Source: an uncultured Actinomycetes bacterium (GTDB taxonomy: Bacteria > Actinomycetota > Actinomycetes > S36-B12). Taken from it: a DNA stretch of 15,123 bases. Below the pieces are notes generated by a model that was not told where the DNA came from, made no database searches, and saw only the letters and a program-made list of their open reading frames with translations. The stretch spans positions 1 through 15,123 of the forward strand of contig CALGTB010000333.1 in the NCBI GenBank assembly GCA_937902285.1, read 5' to 3'. Position numbers and translations under genes: made by a program. Numbering within the stretch: position 1 is the first letter of the stretch; every line of letters starts with the position of its first letter. This document shows, one piece after another, positions 7,816-14,996 of the stretch.

Positions 7816-9948
7816 ATGAACGACGACACCTCGGCGACCACCGGCTCAGGTCGGGCGATGCAGGTCGCCAACACCGTCATCGGTGCCCTAGGTCCGGATC
7901 GGAGCCTCACCGAGCGCGTCGCCCTGTTCGCCGCCGCAGCCTCGGTCGGGCAGTCGTTCGAGCCCGGTCTCCAGCCACGCCGGACCATCGACCAGGCCAT
8001 CGCGACGGGGGTCATCTCGGCCACCACGCTGTCGGCCGTCACGGTCGCGCAGAGCGCGATCGAGTCCGTCGGGCGCCTGGTGACGCGAGGTCGCACCGAT
8101 ACCGCGTCGTCGGCGGCGCGGCTGGCGTTCACCGTCGGGACGAACGCCATGGTGGGTGCGGTGGCCGAGGGCCTGGCGCGGGCGCTGCCGCCGCGCGACG
8201 ACGAGACGACGCGGCGCGGGCTGACGCGGATCGCGGCCCGGCAGACCGCCAGGGTCGCAGCCATGGGTGCCGGCCTGTCGGCGGTCATCGGCGCCAGCGA
8301 CCTCGTCAGCCAGGCCGGCCCCAACCGGGGCTGGATCACGCGCATCCCGGTGGCCCTGCCCGTGGGCATCGCCGTCTCGGCGTGGCAGGTGCACCGCGTG
8401 CACCTCCAGTCGGCCGAGTTCGGCGACACCACCATCGAGAACGTCTCGACCCGCAAGTCCGTCGCGATCGCCGTGGGGGTGGGAGCCGGCGTCATCGCCC
8501 TGCAGACGGGCGAGCGCCTCATCGCGCACGGCGTGTCACGGGCCATCTCGAGGGTCGCGCCCTCCTACGACTCCGTGTCGAACCCGATCGGCCATGCGGT
8601 CGCCCTGACCCTTCTCGGGGCCGGCGCCTATTCCGGCTACGAGTACGCGGTGCACCGGGTGGAGCAGGGCGGCGCGGCCGTCGAGCCCGCCTACGACAAG
8701 CCGCCAACATCCCCGCTGGTGTCAGGTGGCCCCGAGAGCCTCGTCCCGTGGGACACGCTGTCTAGGGAGGGCCGGCGCTTCGTCAACATGGTGCTCACCC
8801 GCGAGGAGATCGAGACCGTGATGGGGGAGCCGGCGGTGGCCGACCCGATCCGGGTCTTCGTCGGGCTCGACACGGCGGCCGAGGCCGAGGACCGCGTCGA
8901 CATCATCATGGACGAGCTGGTGCGCACGCGTGCCTTCGAGCGCAAGGTGCTGTGCTTCGCGTCACCCACCGGCTCCGGCTACATCAACTACGTTGCAGCG
9001 GAGTCGCTCGAGTACATGACTCTGGGCGACTGCGCCATCGTCACCATGCAGTACTCCATGCTCCCGTCGTCGATGTCGCTCACGCGCACGGGCCTGGCCA
9101 TCGAGCAGAACCGCGACCTCATGCATGCGATCACCGGCTACCTGCGGGGCATGGAGCCGGAGGCCCGGCCGCGCTTCGTGCTCTTCGGCGAGAGCCTCGG
9201 GGCCCTGACGATGCAGGACATCTGGCGCCGGCGCACCGTCGCGGCCATGGACCGCGACTTCGTGCACTCCTCGATCTTCCTGGGCACCCCCTCGGGGACC
9301 GAGTTCGCGAAGGGATGGCGGCTCAACCCGGCCAAGGTCGACCCCGAGGGCCTCATGCTCGAGGTCGACAACTACGGGGAGTACCTCGACCTTCCGGAGG
9401 AGCGCCGCAGCCGCGTGCGTCATGTGCTCATCAGCCATCACGACGATCCGATCCCCAAGTTCGGCACCAACCTGCTGCTGCGCCAGCCGTGGTGGCTCGG
9501 GCCGCCGGAGGCCCGGCCGCACGGGATCCCGAAGTCGACGACCTGGCGCCCCGGCACGACCTTCGTGCTCACCGGCATCGACCTCGTGAACGCCATGGAC
9601 GTCGTGCCCGGGACCTTCGGTCGTCGGGGCCATGACTACCGCGAGGACATCGCGCGCTTCGTCTCGGCGGCCTACGACCTGCCGGTGACCGCAGTCCAGC
9701 TGCTCGAGATCGAGCGGGCCCTGCGCGAGCGCGAGCTGGAGTGGGCCCAGGCACGCGTGGTCACGGAGCAGATCGCCCGCGCCCGCGAGGCCCTGCTCCG
9801 CGAGTTCAAGACGTGGGGCGTCAGCAGCGGCAGTGACAGCCAGGCCGATGCCGTCCTGCGCCAGGTGCTGGCAGAGTCCCGGCCTGCCGGGCCCACGGCT
9901 GTCGCGCACGAGGTCCACGAGGCGACGGACCCGCTCATCTCGTCGTGA
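7816..9948 (+). CDS. membrane alpha/beta hydrolase, Abhydrolase_9 family
   Basis: A 710-residue two-part protein typical of actinobacteria (Abhydrolase_9_N plus Abhydrolase_9; M. tuberculosis Rv1069c is, from memory, a relative). Residues 1 to about 290 hold several moderately hydrophobic helices, including SFEPGLQPRRTIDQ, the counterpart of the LLPR loop in this family, so the protein is probably in the cell membrane. The catalytic part opens with ESLVPWDTLSREGRRFV (about 310). It carries a nucleophile elbow GESLG (458-462, Ser460), an acid in HHDDPIPKF (541-549) and a His in GRRGHDYRED (His606), so a Ser-Asp-His triad looks intact. A charged, coiled-coil-like tail fills about 620-710. ATG 7807 (three residues longer) is an alternative start. 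Natural substrate is unknown; pairing with a thioesterase hints at lipid or acyl-ester turnover, which is inference. Confidence 0.85.
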   Translation: MNDDTSATTGSGRAMQVANTVIGALGPDRSLTERVALFAAAASVGQSFEPGLQPRRTIDQAIATGVISATTLSAVTVAQSAIESVGRLVTRGRTDTASSAARLAFTVGTNAMVGAVAEGLARALPPRDDETTRRGLTRIAARQTARVAAMGAGLSAVIGASDLVSQAGPNRGWITRIPVALPVGIAVSAWQVHRVHLQSAEFGDTTIENVSTRKSVAIAVGVGAGVIALQTGERLIAHGVSRAISRVAPSYDSVSNPIGHAVALTLLGAGAYSGYEYAVHRVEQGGAAVEPAYDKPPTSPLVSGGPESLVPWDTLSREGRRFVNMVLTREEIETVMGEPAVADPIRVFVGLDTAAEAEDRVDIIMDELVRTRAFERKVLCFASPTGSGYINYVAAESLEYMTLGDCAIVTMQYSMLPSSMSLTRTGLAIEQNRDLMHAITGYLRGMEPEARPRFVLFGESLGALTMQDIWRRRTVAAMDRDFVHSSIFLGTPSGTEFAKGWRLNPAKVDPEGLMLEVDNYGEYLDLPEERRSRVRHVLISHHDDPIPKFGTNLLLRQPWWLGPPEARPHGIPKSTTWRPGTTFVLTGIDLVNAMDVVPGTFGRRGHDYREDIARFVSAAYDLPVTAVQLLEIERALRERELEWAQARVVTEQIARAREALLREFKTWGVSSGSDSQADAVLRQVLAESRPAGPTAVAHEVHEATDPLISS

Positions 9949-9964
9949 CGCTGGACGGTCCCCT

Positions 9965-9976
9965 GCCGGCTCCGGC
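9965..9976. terminator. small inverted repeat between convergent genes
   Basis: GCCGG-CT-CCGGC lies in the 27-bp gap between the convergent Abhydrolase_9 and lytic transglycosylase genes and touches the transglycosylase stop codon. As RNA only a 4-bp stem with a 4-base loop can form, and there is no U-tract, so termination strength is doubtful. Confidence 0.25.
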
Positions 9977-10563
9977 TAGAGGACGATGGTCTTCGCCGAT
10001 GCCAGCACCTTGGCGACGTAGTTCTCGGTCTCGGGGTACGGCGGCACGCCGTCGTATTTGAGGACGGCGCCGAAGCCGGCGTTGTAGGCGGCAAGGGTGT
10101 TGCGGAGGCGGTTGCCCGACGCATCGCGCACGAGCCGGCGATTGAGGCAGTTGAGCTCGGCGGCGGAATGGATCGCGTCGACGGGGTTCCATACGTCGAC
10201 GCTGCCGTCCTCGTCACCGTCGACGCCGTACTGGTCCCAGACGGCCGGCATGAACTGCGCGATGCCCTGGGCCCCCGCACGCGACCGGGCCATGGGGTCC
10301 CAGCCGCTCTCGGCGGCGATCTGGGCCGCCAGCACCTCGACCGGCACCACGTCGCAGCGCTTGGCCGCCTGCCGGATGACGGATCGGTACTCCTGCGGCA
10401 CCACCACGGCACCGCCGAGGTATCCCTGGTCCCGGACGCTGCCGACGGCCAGCACCGTTCCGCCGACCACGCCGGCGACGAGGATGACGGCCAGCATGAG
10501 GGCGACCGTGACCCGGCCTCGGTTCCGACGGCGCACGCGCGTCGACGTTCCCGTGGCGCTCAT
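9976..10563 (-). CDS. membrane-anchored lytic transglycosylase (SLT domain)
   Basis: A 195-residue protein predicted to cleave the MurNAc-GlcNAc bond of peptidoglycan outside the membrane. An Arg-rich cytoplasmic tail (RVRRRNRGR, 9-17) precedes one transmembrane helix (about 19-41). The SLT domain has the catalytic glutamate in AAESGWDP (E85), GAQGIAQFMP (97-106) and LAAYNAG (157-163), the standard order for this fold. Between them DGDEDGSVD (115-123) resembles an EF-hand-type calcium loop followed by NPVDAI, a common feature of actinobacterial members. C70 and C139 could form a disulfide. The ATG is preceded by TACCGT and six bases with no Shine-Dalgarno sequence. It is divergent from the GTPase gene and convergent with the Abhydrolase_9 gene. 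Confidence 0.9.
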   Translation of the reverse strand: MSATGTSTRVRRRNRGRVTVALMLAVILVAGVVGGTVLAVGSVRDQGYLGGAVVVPQEYRSVIRQAAKRCDVVPVEVLAAQIAAESGWDPMARSRAGAQGIAQFMPAVWDQYGVDGDEDGSVDVWNPVDAIHSAAELNCLNRRLVRDASGNRLRNTLAAYNAGFGAVLKYDGVPPYPETENYVAKVLASAKTIVL

Positions 10564-10569
10564 GCGACC

Positions 10570-10575
10570 ACGGTA
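10570..10575 (-). promoter_or_regulatory. -10 box, predicted leaderless transglycosylase mRNA
   Basis: TACCGT on the minus strand, then six bases, then the ATG at 10563. Its -35 would fall at about 10593-10599 (GACAAA or GGACAA on the minus strand), the same bases used by the -35 of the divergent GTPase promoter. Confidence 0.55.
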
Positions 10576-10593
10576 ACCCGAGATGACGGGTGT

Positions 10594-10622
10594 TTGTCCA
10601 ACCCCGACCCCGCGCGTACGGT
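10594..10622 (+). promoter_or_regulatory. promoter of the GTPase gene, predicted leaderless
   Basis: A -35 TTGTCC (10594-10599, four of six bases as in TTGACA), a 17-bp spacer and a -10 TACGGT (10617-10622), then six bases and the GTG at 10629. This is the best complete sigma-A-type promoter in the window. No Shine-Dalgarno sequence precedes the GTG. Between the two divergent -10 boxes, ACCCG (10576-10580) and CGGGT (10587-10591) form a short inverted repeat. Confidence 0.6.
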
Positions 10623-10628
10623 GTTGTC

Positions 10629-11813
10629 GTGACCATCGAGCCGTCCCCGCCGTCCGGCACGGTGCCCTCAGGCTCGGTTCCCGACCTGACCAAGCTGCAG
10701 GTCGAGGGGATGTTCGAGAAGAAGCTCGCCGAGGCCTTCGCCGCGCTGGGCTGCTTCAACCTGGCCGTGTTCGGCAAGACCGGGGTCGGCAAGTCCACCC
10801 TCGTGAATGCCATCTTCGGGCGCGACGTCGCCGTGACGGGCGTGGGCAGTCCCGTCACCAAGGGCCTCGTCTACTACCGGCATCCCGACGGCTTCCTCGG
10901 GCTCTACGACTCGGAGGGCTTCGAGACGGGCACGGCCGGCAACGCGATCGTGGAGGGACTCCGCCGGATCGTCGCGGACTACCGCACCGGCGCGGTCGAC
11001 CGCCAGATCCATGCCGTGTGGTACCTCGTGCGCTGGTCCGACCGCCGGTTCGAGGCCGCCCAGGAGCAGTTCGTCCGCGAGCTGGCCGATCTCGGGCTGC
11101 CCGTCATCGTCGTCATGACCCAGGTGCCGAGCCGTGACGGCGTGGCCCACCCGGAGGCCCTGGAGTTCGCGCGCTACATCGAGTCCCTCGGGCTGCCCAT
11201 CAGGCCGCACGGCCGCGTCGTGGTCACCAACGCCCTCGGCGACCCCTTCACCGGCAGTCCGGTGTTCGGGCTCCAGACCCTGCTCGACGACACCTACGAG
11301 GTCATCCCCGAGGTGGTCGCCGGCGCGCTCACCGCGGCGCAGATGCTGGACATGAGCCGCAAGAAACAACAGGTGGCGACGATCATCAAGCAGGCCGTGG
11401 TCGTCGCCGCTGGGGTAGGCGCCACCCCGATCCCCTTCGCTGACGCAGCCCTGCTGGTCCCCAACCAGGTGACCATGATCGCCCGGATCACCGCGGCGTA
11501 CGGCCTGCCGCCGAACCGGTCGAAGGCCCTGTCCACGGCCGGCGCCGTCATCCTCACCGGCGGAGCCACCATGGCCGGTCGCTATGCGGTGACGAGCCTG
11601 CTCAAGTTCGTGCCGGGCGGCATGGTCGCCGGGTCGGCCATCTCGGCCACGGTCGCCGGGGCGCTGACGAAGGCCGTCGGGCACGCGTGGGCGCGCGTCT
11701 GCGAGTACTCGCTGACGCTGACCCCGGAGGCGCGCGACCAGTTCCTCTCCAGCCCGCAGGTCACTGAGCGGTTCCTCTCGTACCTCAAGGACGCCCGCAG
11801 CGCACGCACCTGA
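10629..11813 (+). CDS. P-loop GTPase with C-terminal DUF697 domain
   Basis: A 394-residue protein with an Era/HSR1-like GTPase domain (about 45-235) and a hydrophobic DUF697-type domain (about 245-365) that probably contacts the membrane. G1 is GKTGVGKST (49-57), followed by LVNAIFG. A Thr-containing switch GVGSPVTKG follows, and G3 is DSEG (94-97). The expected G4 motif N/TKxD is replaced by MTQVPSRDG (163-171), so guanine specificity is not assured. The C-terminal region includes IIKQAVVVAAGVGATPIPFA and further Gly/Ala-rich helices. The GTG start sits six bases after a good promoter; the longer frame back to 10590 would run through it. DUF697 GTPases have no settled function. The divergent lytic transglycosylase and following membrane-anchored gene suggest envelope work, by inference only. 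Confidence 0.85.
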   Translation: MTIEPSPPSGTVPSGSVPDLTKLQVEGMFEKKLAEAFAALGCFNLAVFGKTGVGKSTLVNAIFGRDVAVTGVGSPVTKGLVYYRHPDGFLGLYDSEGFETGTAGNAIVEGLRRIVADYRTGAVDRQIHAVWYLVRWSDRRFEAAQEQFVRELADLGLPVIVVMTQVPSRDGVAHPEALEFARYIESLGLPIRPHGRVVVTNALGDPFTGSPVFGLQTLLDDTYEVIPEVVAGALTAAQMLDMSRKKQQVATIIKQAVVVAAGVGATPIPFADAALLVPNQVTMIARITAAYGLPPNRSKALSTAGAVILTGGATMAGRYAVTSLLKFVPGGMVAGSAISATVAGALTKAVGHAWARVCEYSLTLTPEARDQFLSSPQVTERFLSYLKDARSART

Positions 11814-11848
11814 TCAGGGTTCGGCGAGTGGCCATGCGACGCGGGTGT

Positions 11849-11854
11849 TAGCGT
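11849..11854 (+). promoter_or_regulatory. -10 box of the Ala-rich protein gene
   Basis: TAGCGT, the same hexamer as before sbcD, here 24 bases before the ATG. Transcription would start near 11861, giving a leader of about 18 nt that contains the GGAGGA ribosome binding site. A 10-bp palindrome CCTGATCAGG (11809-11818) lies upstream over the GTPase stop codon. Confidence 0.45.
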
Positions 11855-11878
11855 CGCGCTTGGAACCGGGAGGAAGCC

Positions 11879-12361
11879 ATGAAGAAGGTACTCATCGTCG
11901 CCGCTGCCGCGGCAGGTGCCGCGGCGGGCGTCATCGCCTGGCGTCGGCGCGGCAGCACGTCCGACGTCGCCTCGACCGCGAGCCTGTGGGCCGACTCAGT
12001 GTCCACCGCCGCCGGCAGCGCGGCCAGTGCCGTGTCGTCGGTGGCCACCTCGGCGGCCGGTGCCGCCGACTCGGCCGCCCAGAAGGTCGCCGACACCGCC
12101 GCCAGCCTCGGGGCGTCGGCAGCGGAGGCCGCGGACGCGACGAGCAAGGCCGCTGACCAGCTCGCCCAGGCCACGGGGGAGACGGCGCATCAGCTCGCCG
12201 ACACCGCGGCGGAGGCGGCGGCCGCTGCCGCGGCCGATGCCGAGGCGGCGAACGCCGACGCGGAGCCCGCACCCGCGGTCGAGAAGACCGAGAAGGCGGA
12301 GAAGAAGCCGCGCTCGCGTACCAAGGCCGTCCAGGCCGAGATCCCGTCCGTCGACTCCTGA
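11879..12361 (+). CDS. Ala-rich membrane-anchored protein, DLW-39-like N-terminus
   Basis: A 160-residue protein of unknown function. It begins with Lys-Lys and a hydrophobic Ala/Val/Ile helix (about 3-21) ending in WRRRG, which predicts one membrane anchor with the rest in the cytoplasm. Next comes SLWADSVS (near 35-42), reminiscent of the short actinobacterial DLW-39 proteins, which have the same KK-hydrophobic-WR/LW layout but only about 39 residues. The remaining region is low complexity: about 80 residues of Ala, Ser, Thr, Asp and Gln in short helix-prone repeats such as SAAQKVADTAASL, then a run of Ala. It ends with a Lys/Glu-rich tail EKTEKAEKKPRSRTK. GGAGGA lies 4 nt before the ATG. 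The helical part recalls LEA or apolipoprotein-like coats. The start is well supported; the function is not. Confidence 0.75.
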   Translation: MKKVLIVAAAAAGAAAGVIAWRRRGSTSDVASTASLWADSVSTAAGSAASAVSSVATSAAGAADSAAQKVADTAASLGASAAEAADATSKAADQLAQATGETAHQLADTAAEAAAAAAADAEAANADAEPAPAVEKTEKAEKKPRSRTKAVQAEIPSVDS

Positions 12362-12428
12362 GACCGGCTCAGCCCTCAGCGAACGGCGGAACAGCCGCAC
12401 GGGGTGGCGGCGTTGCCCACGACGGGGT

Positions 12429-12463
12429 GTGCTCGGGCAGGGCCGCCGGAGTCCCGAGAGCAC
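12429..12463 (+). promoter_or_regulatory. stem-loop just before the PAC2 ribosome binding site
   Basis: GTGCTCGGG (12429-12437) can pair with CCCGAG and CAC (12453-12463) around a 15-base loop, with a 2-base AG bulge in the right arm: nine base pairs in all. It ends two bases before the GGAGG (12466-12470) that serves the ATG at 12477. It could attenuate or terminate read-through from the upstream gene, or control access of ribosomes. The whole gap 12362-12476 lacks any TA dinucleotide, so no TANNNT promoter is present in it. Confidence 0.45.
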
Positions 12464-12476
12464 GTGGAGGTCGACC

Positions 12477-13412
12477 ATGCGAGCACCGGAAGAGCTGTTC
12501 ACGATCCACACCGACGTGGAGTTCGACGAGCCGCCGATCCTGCTCTACGCCTTCGCAGGGTTCGTCGACGCGGGCGCCGGGGTGCGCCTGGCCGCAGAGC
12601 ACGTGCTGGACGCGTGCAGCCACCGCCTCGTGGCGACGTTCGATGCCGACGAGCTCCTCGACTACCGCGCGCGGCGTCCCAGGATGACGTACGTCGTCGA
12701 CCACTTCGCCTCCGTCGAGATCCCGGAGATCGTCCTGCATGAGGTGACCGACGCGACGGGCCAGCGGTTCCTGCTCCTCACCGGGCCCGAGCCGGACTAC
12801 CAGTGGCGACGGTTCCTGGCAGCGATCGACCTCATCGTGGCGCACTTCCGGGTGCGGCTTGCCGTCGGCCTGTCCGCGATCCCGTGGCCGAGCCCGCACA
12901 CGCGTCCCATGGGCCTGACCGTGCACGGCAGCGAGCCGAGCCTCGTGGCCGGTCATGCGTCGGTCATCGGCGAGATCGAGGTGCCCGGCCATGTCGGTGC
13001 CATGCTCGAGCTGCATCTGGGCCAGGAGGGCACGGCGTCGATGGGCGTCACGGCGCAGGTTCCCCACTACCTGGTGCAGTTCGACTTCCCCCGGGCCGCA
13101 GCCACCCTCCTGCAGGGCGTGATGGCCGCGACGGGACTCACGCTGCCGATCGCCGACCTGGAGGCAGCGGCCCGTCGGGCCGACGCGGACGTCGCGGCGC
13201 AGCTGGCGGGCAATGAGGAGTTCGCGACCGTCGTGGCCGCCCTCGAGCAGCAGTACGACCAGTTCGCGGCGATCGCGACCGGCTCGAGCGGCGGCCTGGC
13301 CGACCTCGCCGACACGCACATGCCCACGGGTGACGAGATCGCCGCCCAGGTGGAGCAGTTCCTGTCGTCGCTCGAGGACCCCGACGATCCGGGCAAGCAG
13401 ACCGAGGGCTGA
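12477..13412 (+). CDS. PAC2 family protein (proteasome assembly chaperone-like)
   Basis: A 311-residue cytoplasmic protein of the actinobacterial PAC2 family, related in fold to the eukaryotic proteasome assembly chaperone 2 and to archaeal homologues. Recognisable parts are PILLYAFAGFVDAGAGVRLAAEHVL (about 18-42; opening strand and helix), a central LLLTGPEPDYQWRRF, and VGLSAIPWPSPHTRPMGLTVHG. After that come QVPHYLVQFDFPRAAATLLQG and an acidic, helix-rich C-terminus with EQQYDQF. Actinobacteria with proteasomes carry such proteins, but their own function is unproven. The frame is open far upstream through the Ala-rich gene. ATG 12477 is chosen because GGAGG lies 6 nt before it and family homology begins here. 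It is probably read from the promoter at 11849, since the gap has no promoter of its own. Confidence 0.87.
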   Translation: MRAPEELFTIHTDVEFDEPPILLYAFAGFVDAGAGVRLAAEHVLDACSHRLVATFDADELLDYRARRPRMTYVVDHFASVEIPEIVLHEVTDATGQRFLLLTGPEPDYQWRRFLAAIDLIVAHFRVRLAVGLSAIPWPSPHTRPMGLTVHGSEPSLVAGHASVIGEIEVPGHVGAMLELHLGQEGTASMGVTAQVPHYLVQFDFPRAAATLLQGVMAATGLTLPIADLEAAARRADADVAAQLAGNEEFATVVAALEQQYDQFAAIATGSSGGLADLADTHMPTGDEIAAQVEQFLSSLEDPDDPGKQTEG

Positions 13413-13423
13413 CGGGCGTCAGC
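13408..13423. terminator. 16-bp palindrome over two convergent stop codons
   Basis: GCTGAC-GGGC-GTCAGC is a perfect 6-bp inverted repeat with a 4-base loop. It contains the TGA of the PAC2 gene (13410-13412) in the left arm and the stop of the TAP-like hydrolase (minus strand, 13421-13419) in the right arm. The same RNA hairpin forms on both strands, so it may act as a compact bidirectional 3'-end structure. There is no U-tract. Confidence 0.5.
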
Positions 13424-14990
13424 GGCAGACGGTGCCCGCGGCCGGCATGGTCCCGGTGAGCAGGTAGCCGCCCACCGCGCGGTCGATGCACGGTGAGCCG
13501 GCGCCGTAGGCGGTGTGCCCGTCGCCCCGGTAGGTCAGCAGGGTCGACGTGGTGAGCTGCCGGCTCAGCGCGACCGACCACCAGTAGGGCGTGGCCGGGT
13601 CGAACGTCGTGCCGACCACCAGGATCGGCGCGGTCGTGGTCGTGCTGGCCGGTGCCGGGACGCGCGCACTGTGCCCGAACCACTGGCTGCAGGGGGCGTT
13701 GCCCCATGCCATCGACTTCGCCATCTCGGGAACCCGGGCGTTGCGCGACCACGCGGTTGCCGCCGCACGCAGCCCCGCCGCCCCCGGGGGTGCTGGCATG
13801 TCCCAGCATGAGATCGCGTAGAACGCGGAGGTCATGTTGGTGGCGTACTGCGCCGGGCCGGTGCGGTCGCTGGCGTAGTCGGAGATCGCCAGGAGCCCCG
13901 AGCCGTCGCCGTCGGCAGCAGCTCCGAGTGCCTCGCGCAGGATGGGCCACAGCTGCGTGGTGTACATGGGGTAGAAGAGCGCGGTGAGCGCCTCCGCCTG
14001 CGTGAGCACGCGCCGCGAGGACGTGGCCATCGGCGTGCGGTCGAGCCCGGCCAGGATGGCGTTGATGCCGGCCAGCACTGCTCGGGTTCCGCCGGCGAAG
14101 GGGCAGTTGGCTCGCGTGGTGCAGTCGGCCGCGAACCGCGTCATGGCGGTCTGGAAGCCGCGTGACTGTCCCTCGGAGACCTCCATCGCGTCCAGGCTCG
14201 GGTCGAGCGCGCCGTCGAGCACCATGCGGCCCACGCGGTCGGGGAAGGCCTGCGCGTACAGGGTCCCCAGGTAGGTGCCGTACGAGTACCCCAGCCAGTT
14301 CAGCCGGGGGTCCCCGAGGGCGGCGCGCAGGATGTCCATGTCGCGCACGGTGTTCTCCGTGCCCACGTTGCGGGCCAGGGTCGGCGACATCGACAGGCAT
14401 CCGCGCGGGATGGCCGCCGCACGCGACATGAGCCGGCGCTCCTCGGCTGCCGAATTGGGGGAGCCGTCCGTCGCGAGCCAGACGGCGGTCTGGCGGCCCG
14501 TGAGGCAGGTGATCGGAGCCGACTGGCCGACGCCCCGCGGGTCGAACCCGACGAAGTCGAACTGCGTGGCGACATCAGCGGCGATGGACTCCGCGACGTA
14601 GGCCGTGAAGCCGACGCCCGAGCCGCCCGGGCCACCGGGGTTGATGACGATGGAGCCCTGGCGCTGGGCCGCAGGGCCGGTGGCGGTGGCCTTCGCCGCC
14701 CGGATGCGGATGGTGGCGCCGCCGGGGTCGGCGTAGTCGAGCGGGACCGTGAGCCACGTGCAGGTGAGGCTGCCCTCGCAGGGCGTCCACGTGAGGGCCT
14801 GCGTGTAGTAGGCCGCCAGCTCGGCCGGGTAGTCGGCGGCGGGCGCGAGGGTGCCCGCCGCGGCGGGGGTCCGATCCGGGACGGCGACGGCGGAGGTGGC
14901 CGGCAGCACCAGCCCCGCTGCGGCGGCGACCGTGGCCACGAGGGAGATCGTCCGGGAGCGAGGGCGGTGCACGAGGGGGCGTCGGGTCAC
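13419..14990 (-). CDS. secreted TAP-like alpha/beta hydrolase (S33 peptidase family)
   Basis: A 523-residue exported serine hydrolase similar to Streptomyces tripeptidyl aminopeptidase and mycobacterial CaeA-type esterases. An N-terminal signal peptide (basic RRPLVHRPRSR, hydrophobic about 15-32, cleavage near SAVA at 36) has no lipobox. The alpha/beta-hydrolase core has the oxyanion motif NPGGPGGSG (117-125) and the nucleophile elbow LGYSYGTYLG with Ser236. The C-terminal TAP-like domain supplies the acid in TTFDPATPYW (D464) and the His in GDGHTAYG (H492), so the triad is complete. Several cysteines suggest disulfides outside the cell. GTG 14990 is preferred to the ATG at 15008 because TACGGT lies six bases upstream, the same geometry as other genes here. 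Substrate may be peptides with free N-termini or esters. It converges on the PAC2 gene, six bases apart. Confidence 0.9.
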   Translation of the reverse strand: MTRRPLVHRPRSRTISLVATVAAAAGLVLPATSAVAVPDRTPAAAGTLAPAADYPAELAAYYTQALTWTPCEGSLTCTWLTVPLDYADPGGATIRIRAAKATATGPAAQRQGSIVINPGGPGGSGVGFTAYVAESIAADVATQFDFVGFDPRGVGQSAPITCLTGRQTAVWLATDGSPNSAAEERRLMSRAAAIPRGCLSMSPTLARNVGTENTVRDMDILRAALGDPRLNWLGYSYGTYLGTLYAQAFPDRVGRMVLDGALDPSLDAMEVSEGQSRGFQTAMTRFAADCTTRANCPFAGGTRAVLAGINAILAGLDRTPMATSSRRVLTQAEALTALFYPMYTTQLWPILREALGAAADGDGSGLLAISDYASDRTGPAQYATNMTSAFYAISCWDMPAPPGAAGLRAAATAWSRNARVPEMAKSMAWGNAPCSQWFGHSARVPAPASTTTTAPILVVGTTFDPATPYWWSVALSRQLTTSTLLTYRGDGHTAYGAGSPCIDRAVGGYLLTGTMPAAGTVCR

Positions 14991-14996
14991 GCGCTC

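Noticed and set aside
5865..8546. 893-codon open frame on the minus strand across sbcC, the thioesterase and the Abhydrolase_9 gene
   Set aside because: It runs through three supported genes and an intergenic hairpin, has no family motifs, and is rich in Arg, Gly and His as expected of an antisense shadow.
11916..12476. Upstream 187 codons of the open frame that ends in the PAC2 gene
   Set aside because: The extra translation is Arg/Pro-rich, overlaps the Ala-rich gene in another frame, and PAC2 homology plus the GGAGG ribosome site begin only at 12477.
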